This document shows, in pieces, positions 8,740 to 20,700 of a stretch of 64,000 bases of DNA (the first letter of the stretch is position 1; the number at the start of each line of letters is the position of its first letter). Source of the DNA: Kappaphycus alvarezii (Eukaryota; Rhodophyta; Florideophyceae; Gigartinales; Solieriaceae). The notes under the pieces were generated by a model. The model was not told the DNA's origin. It saw nothing but the letters and a program-made list of their open reading frames with translations, and searched no databases. The translations under genes and the position numbers were made by a program. Location of the stretch: NCBI GenBank assembly GCA_002205965.3, contig NADL03000135.1, positions 1 through 64,000 on the forward strand, read 5' to 3'.

Positions 8740-9609
8740 GAGGAAAAGATGGGGTAATCTAATATTTGAAAGATGTGGTCGGTTTTAACCCAGAATATTC
8801 TACAGAGTGACCAGCAATACCTCTTAAATTTCTGTACAAAGCCGGCTGTAGGCCGCCCAGCAGACAAGCTGCGTCGATATTACAGCTACTGCACCTTGCC
8901 TCTGAGTAAGTACCGCTTGGACCTTACCATATGCCTCTATCGCCCTAACGGCCAAGTCCCGCGCGACATCGGTTAGCACCCTATAAGCGTCAAGGTACCA
9001 ACCTCCGAGAGTATATATAGGGATAAGCACAAGCTTACTTCTCACGGAGGTTGCAATACAAGAATTATATCTTCTATGCTTCGAAGAGACGACCGCGTTT
9101 AGGGAGGCGAGCAGATTAAACGTTTGTGCCCTCCTGTGGGAAGGCGACAGCCGGTTGACGAACCTCTAGTCAAATAAATACATACACACACTATTTACCA
9201 TCGCCCGGATGTCTGGCCTCGTGCGGTTGACCCCGTCCCGCGGTTCGACGGCGGGGTGAAGGGCCGCTTCTTGTAGGTCTTGCGCAAATAGGGCCATTTG
9301 AGGGCCATGGCGTCGAGCTCGGTGTCCGCCATGTCTGCAGTGAAATAGTTGATCCCGGAAACAGTCGAGAGTTTCGGGGAAGTTTCGTGTCGGGCACGGG
9401 ACGTCTGAATGGAACGTAGAGACTTGGAAAAAGTATTGGAAACACACCGCGAATTCACGGGTGTCAATGCTGGTTTTGAGGCTGCGGCTCGGGGCGCAGT
9501 ACACCCATTCCATGGCGCCCGGGAAGGCCGAAGAGACGCGGAATGCCTGCGTTCTTTGATCACCGGGGGAAATTCTTTCTTCCCTTGTCGCATAGATTTC
9601 CTGCGCTAG
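8740..9609 (-). pseudogene. LINE 3' portion: RT C-terminal region and 3' UTR (restriction-like endonuclease type)
   Basis: Minus-strand frames around 9513-9166 encode EWVYCAPSRSLKTSIDTREF, then a Cys-poor form of the D-x-L-x-H-C ... RRH segment, then TRPDIRAM. The plus-strand LINE at 61.5-61.9 kb has the equivalent EWVHCPPTTGLKTAIDNRHF and GDHLIHCRYG...RH. Further down (9045-8830) GGWYLDAYRVL...VLTQRQGAVAVIST resembles the closing segment of these proteins. The CCHC-RH-RPD order is the pattern of the restriction-like endonuclease in R2/NeSL-type non-LTR elements. Frameshifts separate the segments. The 3' UTR ends near 8740 with AACCGACCACATCTTTCA and an ACCCC-type tail instead of poly(A). Confidence 0.65.
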
Positions 9610-10097
9610 TTTCTTTTTTGATGATTTATAATGTAAGCAAAAGGCACTAAATGGTAGAATACTTGTCTGCAGACGAGATTGCAGTCCGTTGTTTCGCTGA
9701 AGTGTTCAGCTCCGGCCCTTATCAATAAGAGCAATTCGTTTATTTCATATTATCCTACCTCCTGTACCTCTACTCCTGTATAGGAATACCTACGCTGTCG
9801 ATAAATAGCCTGTATGTATAAAGTTACGATGGCGCACGTAACAAATATGAATCCAGCGAAATAACTTTGGCACACCCAGAAAATCAACTTAATCTTCTAA
9901 TAATTCAAAAATATGGCTCTTTCTTTAAAACCAAGGCCATATTTGAATTTAAAATTCAATTAAAAATACATAGAAAAACGTGGTTTGGAAAATATTACAT
10001 ACAATTTGTCAAAGTGGGCTTGCTTGGGCTACCAGGGAGGGTGAAATATCATTGGCACCAACCGAGATTGCCCAGAAATAGTGTGCCTGATAATGCT
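9610..10097. other. AT-rich intergenic, no gene seen
   Basis: The open frame at 9867-10124 has no ATG start and runs into the antisense end of the Tc1 transposase, so I regard it as chance. Confidence 0.5.
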
Positions 10098-11575
10098 TTA
10101 ATAGTGTGCTGTTCCTCCCATTAGCTCCAATGTCTCCAAAATACCCCTGTACATTGATCTGAGTAATGAGTAAATGAGTGAATTTGGGATTTCATTCGAA
10201 CCATTCACTAACTCAATCCAAAGCGCAACAAGGGTATCGTGCTGCCTATTGGTGGCATAGATCTTGTGCAAAATGAGCCCGAAGAGATTTTCTATGGGAT
10301 TAAGATCTGGATATCAGGCGGGCTAGGTCAGTTATCGAACTGACTGATCGTTGAATCACTCCTTTGCTTCATTGCTCATGTGAATTGGAGCATTATCCTG
10401 CTGATAGATAAAAGTGGCCGGCATTTCGTCATCCGAAAATTTTATTATACAGTCCTCCATGAATTTTAAATGCTCCTTCGTCGCCTGATTTCCTACCTTT
10501 CTTCGCAATGTTTTCTTCCCAAATGAAGAAACTGCACCCCACACCATCACTCCGCCACCACCAGGTTGACGTCTAGATATAATCTTTTCTTCAACTCGCA
10601 GATCCCTACTGTAGAAATTATATTCATATGGGCCTTCTTAAAAGGATCACTTTTCATCAGAAAATAGAACCCGGTTCCATTGCTCCATGCCCCACTGTAC
10701 ATGACTTCTAGCAAATATCAGCCTCCTGTTTCGATGATCTTCAGTCGGCGGAGGACACTTCTTGACTTTTCGCAAGGCTGAATCTTCGTCTTTACTTAAT
10801 ATTTTTTGTAGAAAACGCTTGGATGTCCAGTTAAAGACTTTTTATCAATTACGAAGCCGTTTTATCTCCCTTCTCGGCTTCTCTGGTTGAATGCTGCAGA
10901 AAGTTTTGGTATTTGTCCACCTTTGCTTTTTGCTAAACCTGTTAGGTTCCTTTAAAAAGCCGTATACTGTAGTATGACAGACCAAACGGTGTTACACGTG
11001 TAGCACGCAACGAGGTTACTGGTGCAAGTATACTGTAAGCCCCACAAGCCGAGCTTACAATTTATGACACAACTACTGACCGTTGTGCTCGATAGGTTGG
11101 CTTCCGTTTATTGCAGCAAGAACAAGAGTTTATTTCTTCTGTCTGATGGCTGATGATTCTTGTCTTGGACTTGCTCCGCTATCCGGTATGCAAGCCCTCG
11201 TGTAGACTTTTTCTGGCCCTTCTGTATTTTATTTGAAAATGCAGTGCAGTGTAGAGCTAACCCACCATAAAAATGAAGTTTAGTGGCTATAATAGCACTT
11301 TGCACTCAATTAATATCGTAAAATATCTGTTCACACCTGCTGAGCTGTAGCAGATGCTGCATTGACACCAGCACGAGATCCTTTGCATATCACATACCAT
11401 CTCTCGACTTCAGTCCACCCTTCTTGCAATTTCAGCGGTACTCAACACTTCGTGGTGCAATGCTGCAATTTGGCCTTGCTCAAATTTTGTTTGACGCTTT
11501 CCTGTTTCTATTTTTGGCTGTCTTTGCTTTACAATAGGTCGAGAAGTTGTCAGTAGCGTGACCATGGGCACTGTT
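10098..11575 (-). pseudogene. Tc1/mariner transposase, broken
   Basis: An ATG at 11575 (CCCATGG context) begins a helix-turn-helix segment (FEQGQIAALHHEV then STAEIARRVD) typical of Tc1 N-termini. A second HTH-like stretch (VCHTTVYGFLKEPNRF) lies at about 10975. The catalytic region follows: GGGGVMVWGAVSSFGKK, QQDNAPIH (second Asp) and PDLNPIENLFG (the Glu, as in DD34E enzymes). The protein end LLRSMYRGILETLELMGG stops at TAA 10100-10098. Tc1 enzymes cut and paste DNA at TA sites. Here a TGA replaces the expected Trp after NEAKE, further stops and frameshifts occur, and about 350 extra bp separate the two N-terminal pieces (11300-10990). I could not define the terminal inverted repeats. Confidence 0.8.
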
Positions 11576-11986
11576 TTTGGCGAGAATTGCAGCTGGAGCG
11601 AAATTTATGTATGTATGTTTTTTCCCTCCGCTGATAGCTCCCGCTGCGTACTTTTTACAATATCTATGTCTTTGTACTAAAAATCACTTTTTTGATGTAT
11701 CACAGGCTTCGAAGTTCAATATGGCCTATATTTTAAAGAAAAGGCATTAATTTTTGAGTTATTGGAAGATTAATGCGATTTTCGGGGTGTCGAAAAGCTA
11801 TTTCTCTGAGTGTAGTAAACATGAAAATCCGAATTTTTGTGCTACTTTTCAGCGCTGACTGAATGTTTCACATCATCTTCTATTCCACTATTGAATCGAG
11901 TCGCTGAGAATTTTGAAGATCTATTGTTGCATTCGAATACCTACAAATGACTTTGAAATCCTTCTCTCTTTTCAAGGATACTTCAG
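11576..11986. other. AT-rich intergenic, no gene seen
   Basis: No ORF with a usable start or family motif on either strand. Confidence 0.5.
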
Positions 11987-12208
11987 ATGACATTATCAGA
12001 TGACATTATCAAGAAGATGATCACGTATTCATTCTCAAATGAACAGGAAGTATTGATCTTCAATACCGTAAACCCGGCTGCGGAATTCTCTGTTTTGGCG
12101 GCTGCAACGAAAAGCTCACCTATTGATATATCTGTCATTCCTATGGACTTCGAAGATATCACGGAATATCTCATGAATCAGTTTCCGCCGTCGGTTCAGT
12201 CTTCATAG
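11987..12208 (+). CDS. Small hypothetical ORF
   Basis: 73 residues from an ATG (MTLSDDIIKKMITYSF...), acidic/hydrophobic with no recognised motif. Its first codons lie in a tandem duplication of CAGATGACATTAT (11985-12010). Codon usage is less AT-biased than the surroundings, which is the only hint that it is real. The opposite strand is open over the same interval. Confidence 0.2.
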   Translation: MTLSDDIIKKMITYSFSNEQEVLIFNTVNPAAEFSVLAAATKSSPIDISVIPMDFEDITEYLMNQFPPSVQSS

Positions 12209-12328
12209 GGTTTTTTTCATATACAGGTGCTTTACATTTACGTCCTGTAACCTGTCGCGATTTTTTTTCGCGGAGATACAGATTCCGTCCACGAATAAGG
12301 TATACGCTAAAGATTTGGAAAAGCAAAA

Positions 12329-12553
12329 ATGTATTTTCTTTTACTGGGGCTCGATTCTCTTGTCTATATCATCCTGGACTACGCTAAGAGTGTCGTAGAC
12401 AAGTTTAACATACAGAGTGGCCCCTTCAAAACTTTACTGAGTCGGAATACTTATGATCCTGAACTTAAGGCTACGCAGGGTGCAGATCATGTATTCATAA
12501 GTCAATATATCAATATCATAACCAAAGTAATAATCAAGTCCCCTTGGCTATGA
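12329..12553 (+). CDS. Small hypothetical ORF
   Basis: 74 residues from an ATG preceded by a purine-rich stretch (AAAGCAAAAATG). The first 16 residues are hydrophobic (YFLLLGLDSLVYIIL), so it could be a signal or membrane segment, but a chance ORF in AT-rich DNA would look the same. No family recognised. Confidence 0.18.
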   Translation: MYFLLLGLDSLVYIILDYAKSVVDKFNIQSGPFKTLLSRNTYDPELKATQGADHVFISQYINIITKVIIKSPWL

Positions 12554-15500
12554 GAGTTCCTATTCATCCCTCGACAGGATTGGAGCAAGCACCTCGTTCT
12601 TGCTTTAGTAACCGGTACTGGAATCGAAATAAATTCCCATAATGTGAATATAAATGTCCCGGTCCTTCCTGGTGAAGAAAGGCATGAAGCCTCCGCGAAG
12701 ACAAAAGGTGTCCAGCGGATGTTCAAAGACTGAAAATTTCAGGGTATTTAAGCCAGGGTATAGCTGAGGCCGTTATTTTGTGTATAATTTGCACTCGACA
12801 ATACCACCATTCGCCAAATAAGAAGACAAACTACTTCGTTCCTACTATAGATGGTGTTGCCTTCAAGTTATAATTTGAGAACTGTCGAGACGAAATAAAA
12901 TACGAACCACCGACATCGAGGTCTTTTATGCGAGATAGAAATATATTGTATATTTCATAACATCTACACAAAATAATATTTCAAATCAATGAAAATGTAC
13001 CCAAATGCCCACTGGATTTCCAAACGCACGCCTATAAGGCCTATTTTGTAAATAAATTCATCATCGCGATTCAGATTTAGTCGAATATCCCGATACAGAA
13101 AATCGTCTCGTAGGTTTACTTGTTTAACAAATTCGTGACTATTCTCCGTGAAGAATCGATCTAGAACCTTCTACAATTACGGCTAAATACTGTTGGGATG
13201 AGGAGCACAAAGGCAAATCTTGGGTTCGTTGGCTACCTCCCAGACTGATTGATGGTGGCCTCGACCCGGGTTTATGTACGCAATTGGGATTGAGTTCCCT
13301 AGAGAAGTAGAAAGTCGTACCCTAGTCCGGGTCATTCTAGACTAACATTACTTAAATGTAATGAAAGCTCTCCGTTGCCTTCCTCAGTAACCTGGTTACT
13401 TAGATATTAACTGTCGTATTGACTCCAGTAGCCCCAAAATGTCCTCAGGGCAAACAGGTGGAAATAGTTCTTTCTAAAAGGTAAAATGCAGAGAAAAGAA
13501 CTATAATGCAAAAGCAGGTAGTGAAGAGTGCTTTCAAGGGTAAGTACGTAGAGTCTACGTCACAAATACACATGTCATTTATTTTTTCGAGGAAAGTGAT
13601 GAGATCCTAACCAATATGATCCGCTATGGTCGCAAACCCAGACGCTTCATGCGTCTGAATAAAATACACGGACTGTAACAGCGGAATGGAAACCGTGGGC
13701 GTAACCGCTTTTTTGAAGATTATCGTCGACGTAATGAATTCAACAAATGTGGAGCCCCCGAACCGGAAACAGATTTATTTTGCGCTCCTTGAGCTATGAA
13801 AGCTCATACTCGACGCAGGATCAATTATGGAGAATCTTATACACATATTTTAGCAGAATTAATCAAAAGTGAGGAGTTCTAATCTTAAAATATGGACAAA
13901 AAGGTCGAAGCGATACGTGGTCTTCCGAAACAAACGATGAAATCACTGAAATTCATTCCTACTTCGTCGACTTAGACTGTCTCTACGTAGTTAATGTGAA
14001 TATTGAAGATCATGTCCGGTCTAAACCGCGAAACATGACACCCTAATCAGCCACATTAGCTCTGCAATGGAAGATTACACCCACAAGACCTCGTATTTTC
14101 GTTTAGCGACGGATATTACAGGCAAGTTCTGGCCTCCTTAATAGCAGCGATAATTTATACCCCTAGCATAGAATTTTTGTAGAGAATATATATGTTGCAA
14201 ATATGTAAAAGAAATTCTCTCCAAACGGCTGGGTAGGTTTTCTCTGGGATATTTTGGCCCAGAAGTCTTTGGTGGTCGCAGAGAAATAAGTTGTATGCCT
14301 TTTTCTACTGGCACACGAATGAATAAGATATTCCAGTCTGTCAAAAATTTCAGGTTCTTAATGCCTTTTCTACCAACCTTGGTCGAGTTTCCTTTCCACT
14401 CGTGACTTCTCACAGCATTGCAACAAGTTGTTTCGATTTCTACATTGTGAAAGAAGATATGCCCCCCCCACTACGGGAAATTAATTAGATCTATAGCTTG
14501 TAAAAAGTCTACATTTACTGCTTGCAAATCCATGATGGAATAAACCTAAGAGTTTAATTACTTTTCATTATTAAAATTAGTCACTATAATGTTAAAACGC
14601 CATGGAAATGGCTTATAAAATTTAACTTATATTTTTAAAAGTCACCCGTGATAAGTATATTGATCATGAATCAAAACATTCTGTGTCCATACATATAAAT
14701 ATAAAAGTGAGAATCTAAAACTTCTTTTGATTGCTCAGATACTGCAAATATCACAACGATGATTCTATACTTGCTTTCATATTGTTTTTCAACCATTTAA
14801 GTAATTTTTTGAATCCTACAGAAACGTCCCAAATCCAGAAGTTATGCAGTATAATCATTGAAATTATGATCCTGCACTTTCGGAACTACGAACGGAACCA
14901 ATAACCTTTATTCAATACGTCAATGAATATTACACATACTTTGTTGAACGTATCATCAGAAAAATTTGAAATTGCAGTCTTTCTACTCCAAGAAGTCATT
15001 ATTTGCATGTTAATATCCATTTACTAAAACTGATTAAAGTAATAAATTACTGTTTTCGTAGTAGAGGTGTCGAACTTTGGGTTATACAATAAAGAGATTC
15101 TTCGCGTCTAAAATATGGCTATCACCATTACGGAAAGACAGGATGTGCCCTGCTTGAGCTCGAATGATAGGTATAGACAATCATATTAGGAGCATGATTC
15201 GTTGCGGGATAAAAATATCCTACTGGTACCAATATCAGCAATATCAGACGTCCACTAACGTCAATGGGACTTGACTGTTTATTTTATCAAAAACAAAAGA
15301 GCGGATTGACGGATATATCAAAATCATGTCTAGTACAAACTAAATCTTGTGCATATTATTATCACAAAAGGTCTAAAAAAGCACAATTACTAGCTCTGGA
15401 ACCGTACTCTAGCTCTACCATACCCTGGAAGTGGTGCCTTATAGAATAGAGGTGTACATGTAATATCCATAATTATATGCAATGGTAAATGTCTATAGAT

Positions 15501-15584
15501 TTTGTGGCCTGGATAAACCAACCCGAACATAGCTATTAATATAATGACTACTCTATGGATAGAGTGGAATGAAATGGTCATAAT
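12554..15584. other. AT-rich region without supported genes
   Basis: Scattered ORFs up to 98 codons occur on both strands without motifs. Around 13610-13870 the plus strand encodes a basic stretch followed by NKCGAPEPETDLFC that could be a decayed Gag knuckle, but the His is absent and I do not call it. Confidence 0.5.
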
Positions 15585-15700
15585 CGGGGAAGGTTTGGTA
15601 ATTACAATATACGAAAGATGTGAAAGGTTGTAAACACGCCGGCGAAAGAGCCCAAAGTGGGACAAGTCTTCATGAAAGGGTACCATGTGGAGGATTACAA
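15585..15700 (-). repeat. 5'-truncated LINE 3' end
   Basis: The minus strand reads GCCGGCGTGTTTACAACC, then CACATCTTTCGTATATTG and TACCAAACCTTCCCC. This matches the shared tail at 27935-28002 and 42600-42668 (GCGGCGTGGATATAACC, CACATCTTCCATGCATT, TAACCCAAACC). It is a short relic without coding. Confidence 0.5.
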
Positions 15701-16214
15701 TAAAAATAGCTCACAGCAAAAATGATTTTGTATTTTCCTGTCCCGGCTAATGAACATGCGGAATCAGATCAGTAGATCACCATGTTGGATGTATACGCCT
15801 CTGAATCAGTCTAAAGCTTTTCCGAATGTCATGGGAATATCCTCTTACAAAATACAGGTTCCTCCGAAACCCAGCCAGAAACGCCCAACCCCCTCTCCTC
15901 GGCCGCTCTCCGTTTCCTCTCTATATACTTCGCAAACGTATCAAGATGCAGGGATTTTCTAAGGCGAATGATAGGGTAAAAATGGCGTCAAAGGAAAATT
16001 GAACCACCCAATAATCTAGATGAGAGTTTTTGTAGGTCGCTGAAGTGGTACAGTAGACGTTAACGGAAAAGGACGAGAGTTAAAAGTGAAAGAAGGGTCA
16101 ATGAACTGGTAATAAATATTAAAAGAACAGGCTCTTCCAACTCACTTAAGGGTTAGAGAGCTTATAAAACTTTTTTAATTCGAAATTGACTCCCAACTCC
16201 TCGAAAGTGCATAC

Positions 16215-17000
16215 ATTACTTCGGCTCGAGACTCAGATATAACCCTAGGAAAGAAGGAACAATCAAGCTATCGTGCAACTATCGGAGAACTTCTACGTGT
16301 GGCAGTCTGTACGCGGCCTGACATTTCGTTCGCCGTAAATGCACTTGCAATCCAAGTTCACAGCCTGACAGTGAGTCACGCCTTACTGATGAAACGACTG
16401 CTCCGTTATTTTTCAGGTACAAATTGATTGTGTGTAAGGATTCCGCGATGCAGAATTCATGTGGAAGAAATTAAGAAGCACTTGGAAATACATGAAATGG
16501 TGGAATCAGATTGGGCAGGAGATAAGGGGTTCAGGAAATTAACAGGAGAAGTTTTAGTTATGTTCAACGATTCAACTTTCGCGTGGAAAACCCAGAGGCA
16601 ATCGATCGTTGCTTTGTTATCAGCCGAAGCTGAATAAGTTGCTCTCTCACCTTGCGTAAAGGAGTTGCTATGGATACGACATCTATTCTGGGGAATGTTC
16701 CATTAAAATCAGATGGAATTGACTCTGAGTATTCCGCAGACGACTGTTCTCATCGATAATAAAGGTGCCATTTCGATTGCCGAGGACCAGGTTTCTGCAA
16801 AGAGAAAGCATATTGGTGTTAGCTAGCACCATCTAAGACAACAGAATGAATGAAGCGGTCAAGATTACGCACATTGAGACCACCGAAGAAGTTGCTTCTA
16901 TTGGTAGAAGTCGTCGTTTTCTGGTCTAAAATTATTGGTGAATTCATTACGTCAAAGGTGCAAAAGACTGACGCATAAATTTCGCTTGATAAACCACTAC
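16215..17000 (+). pseudogene. Ty1/copia RNase H fragment
   Basis: Three-frame reading gives SSYRATIGELLRVAVCTRPDISFAVN, then MKRLLRYFSGTN, ESDWAGDKG, KTQRQSIVALLSAEAE, a stop where the family has Tyr, VALSPCVKELLWIRHL, LIDNKGAISIAEDQVSAKRKHIGV and VKITHIETTEEVA. This is the standard order of the copia RT tail and RNase H, including the E...DNKGA...KHI catalytic-region markers. Many stops and frameshifts are present. No LTR is seen on either side. It is not closely similar to copia-A/B and is probably another family. Confidence 0.8.
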
Positions 17001-17391
17001 CATCTACATGCGATGTCAACTTCCAGTAACGAGTAATTACATATTCGCAGACAATCCCTCTTCCTTTCCATTTCCCCATGCGAGATTGGGTCATGGGCCC
17101 TCAATTCGCAGATGCGACCAGTTAATGTGCCCTTCGAGGAATCAACTACGTTACTTGTACCTTGAAGAATGAAAATCTACAAATTAGTCGGATCATACAG
17201 CGAACAACCGTTATACTAATGCCATAACTTTCTTCCAATTTTATTGCAAAAAATAATATACTCTACATGTGACTGAAATTTTCTGATCTTTTAGTGACTG
17301 CTTGCAACTAGTGCTACCATAGCCTAGTCAAATACTTGTGGCACTCCTATGAAAAGCCCCAGTTCGAATTGAACCGAATCGAGTTGGGAAA

Positions 17392-17441
17392 TCTACCATA
17401 TCTTTCAAATATTAAAGCACCCCACATTCCCCCCCATTAAA
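17392..17441 (+). repeat. LINE 3' tail fragment
   Basis: CCATATCTTTCAAATATTAAAG followed by CACCCCACATTCCCCCCC matches the tail of the 8740-8885 LINE (ACATCTTTCAAATATTAGATTACCCCATC). The next ~140 bp are unusually GC-rich for this area. Confidence 0.45.
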
Positions 17442-17571
17442 AATTGGAACGCATTGTAGAGTAAAGCAAAGCTAGCGCGGAGGAAGGGTTTTGGAGGCCA
17501 ATATTGTACGGCGCTAGACACCATACATTTCTGGACCGCGCAGGGGCAAGCCGGGTCCGGCTGACGGGACC

Positions 17572-17706
17572 ATGAATTACTTTACTGTACTTCGGCTACC
17601 CTACTTCAACGAGAAAGAGATCCTAGCATCCGTTAGAAATTGGATAGCAGTCCCAAAAGATTACCACTCAGGTGTAGCTTTGGAATGCACTGATTGGAAG
17701 GAATGA
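17572..17706 (+). CDS. 44-residue ORF with protein-like composition, unknown
   Basis: ATG (GGGACCATGA) to TGA. The sequence includes LRLPYFNEKEIL and NWIAVPKDYHSG, with balanced residue use and no homopolymer bias, unlike the AT-driven ORFs nearby. The frame stays open upstream to about 17516 through a GC-rich stretch (GPRRGKPGPADGT). It lies just 3' of a LINE tail. It may be an exon or a fragment of a lost gene. Nothing is recognised. Confidence 0.2.
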   Translation: MNYFTVLRLPYFNEKEILASVRNWIAVPKDYHSGVALECTDWKE

Positions 17707-20700
17707 GACCGCAGAAGGTCAACAAATACTGAGGTGAGAATGTCGATTAGGACATGCCTTGAGACACGAGACAGACCTAAAAAAACAGACTCTTATTACT
17801 AGAGACACCGATTTCGAATCGGTTGCATCTCGAGACTCAATTTATGGAGGAACTGTCAAGCTTCCCCACACAGAGATTTTTTAGAAAAACAGGGGCAAAG
17901 CGGACCTTTTAATGTAAAACGTGATTTGAGGACAGATACTAGCTGGTCCAACCGTAGGAACTATTACTGAGAGCTTTCGTTAGTGAGACGTATTTTGCGA
18001 TGATTTTTCATAACAGCCGTGTACGTAATCCTTTCAATCAAATCGAAATCCTACGAATCAGGGGAAAGCTATTGATAATCAGCGAATGCTATGCGCTCTA
18101 TTGATAGCATGGAAGTGGAGAATTGTGGTCCTCTCTTCTTGCCGATCAAGGGGATGGTCTGGTTGTGTGATAGGTTTTTTATTGGTCTCAATGACTGTTT
18201 ACTGATTTGTTTGTGGTATTTTATAATGGTTTGATTTTCGATAAAACGGTAGAAGCAGTTAAATGAAGAATGTGCAAATATTTCCAGTACTTCTGATTTT
18301 GCGCTCAACTCTCGTACAATGTAAAATAATAACATTGGAGCAACCAAATTTCGGAACTGAAACGTAAGGGTTCAAAAAGCAGAAAATCTTGAAACGGGAA
18401 AAGTAAAATAAGATTTTGCAGTGAGTTTAATTTATAGAGAAAGAACTGGGAGTCAATTGTTAAATATAAAAGGCCGATTCGTCGGCCGGAAGGGTTAAAA
18501 AATTCAACAGGGGAATAAAATATAGGGAGACAACGAGTATTTGCATCTTGATAACACATGGATTCTGGACTTCAGGGTTTTTTCTGGGCATAAAGCATTA
18601 AATGGGCTGAAAACTATTATATTAGCGGGAGTCAAAGAGTGATGTTAAAAAATTTCGTGCTCTTGGTGCGTTTTATTTCGGTAGTATATAGTGTAATGGT
18701 GGGCAGTAAATACTAAAAAACAATTTGATGAAAGCGTTTCAAGTGCAGCTTTTTACACTTGATTGACCCAAACAAAACCAGAAAATTACGGATCCATTTC
18801 AGTTCACCTTTCTGCAAAGGATGGGACATTTTATGAAAAGCAGTCGAGTCTCTTTAGAGACCTTATTATGGGGGTATGGGGTAAACGCGGAAACGTATAA
18901 TTGGGAAGCATTAATGGACTGATATCGATAATTCTCTAGGCACGGGATCTTTTTGAGGAAAATTTTATATTTTAATCAATATCTAAAGACAAATTGCTTT
19001 GGATAAGGCATCAAATTTACTGAATTCTCTTCTTACACTAAATGTAAAGTAGTATGGATAATATTTAACGAATCTTAGCAACAAAGCTCACACTAGTAGC
19101 ATGGAATTCGGAAGCATACAAAATGTTGACCGATACAGTCAGGATCATCGGTAGAATAGATACGGAATGCCATGAAAGGATCAGATCTTGTCGAGTAAAA
19201 TCGGAGGATGAGGCAGCAAGGATATTAAACACAACAATTTTAACTTGACTCAGAGGCAAAAAATTAAAAGAGAGAGACTGAATCTGTTAGAGGTCCACTT
19301 AGTCCCTGGGAGAAATTTTAAAAAAAATATGAAAGCGCCAAGTGGCACTTTATTGTTCAATATTTCTGTTCTCTGTAAGTATAAATGTGAAAAAATTAAT
19401 TTTATCAGGTTATTGTTGAAATGATCGATGGTGGATGTAATTGCTCACCGCTGTCCATTAAGCTACGGATAGCGTCTAATATATACATGGGCCTCATTTC
19501 CCCGACGATTAACAATGAAAATTTAGTCTAATTTCAACAGGGAAAAATTCTGCATTCTGCAGAACATTATATGATTGAAACAGGAAATTGAAAAACTCAG
19601 GAGAATAAAGTATTTTAACACTCAAATCAAATAAAAAGATTTCATAAAAATTCATATTTATGAATCACTTGTGATTATGTAAACCTTCTTTTGAAATTGT
19701 TTCCCCAAGTTTAAAAAAATAAAATTTTTCCTTTATATAATCGCGAACAAAAATTTTAGAAATGGGATTTTAAGATTTTGTCTGCCAATGTATACCAAAA
19801 ATTCACTCAAACGTGCCTATTTAGATCAAATCTTGTGTTTTTGCGCCAGCAGTAAAAAGAAAATACGTTAAAGATCGATAATCTTCTTAGAGATAGTTTG
19901 ATTCCAGAAAATCAACATAGAAAATCACTTTCTAATTAACGCAAAGAAGTTATCAATATTTAACCCATATACATTATCTGCGAAATACTAGCAGTCACTA
20001 GGTCTCCTGAATAGATTTAAAAAGCTCTGAAGAGATGAAAATGACGTTACTTTATTCCCAAAGAGTCGAGAGAAATAAAAAAAGTAGTTAATCAATGAAC
20101 TTCTCGTAGAAGAGCTCAATGAAGTATACGTCAAGGCGTTAGAGGCAGACTTTGGAAAGATTAAGATCAACTTTCTTAACAATTACTTGAAACTAGGCCC
20201 TTTTTAATCAGAAAAAGAGGAAATAAGGACGATAGTGAATAAATATGAGGAGGAAAGTACTGAACATGAATATAGGCAAAAATGGTTTAGAGTTTGGCCT
20301 TGGCTTGGAGTTTTCCAGCTGTTATAAGGTTTTTTATGAACACGTCAAGGGATATTGATTGAAAGCAATATATCTGAAAGGATTTATTGGAGGTATTGAG
20401 TTATAATTATGTATTCTTTTAAGCCGTATACGATATATTCATAGTTCAAGGCGGGAGATTCGTTCCGGACTGTAATATGGACTTTTTAGATTCGATTAAT
20501 ATTACGTTCTCCAAAGAACCCTCATTTCAAAAAACCTCCTCAAAAGTTATTTGGCATTTAATTTATTACTTGTCATATGCTCCTTTTCAAGAATCGAAGG
20601 GCAGTCGAAAACTTTATATAGAGCGAGAGAAATGCTTTGAAGTAAGAAGCAATGAAAGATTAGTAGAAGGTGCCAAGCGGGGAATCAATTTAAAAAAAAA

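Noticed and set aside
13610-13870. Possible decayed Gag zinc knuckle (NKCGAPEPETDLFC)
   Set aside because: The His ligand is absent and no other gag or pol motif lies nearby.
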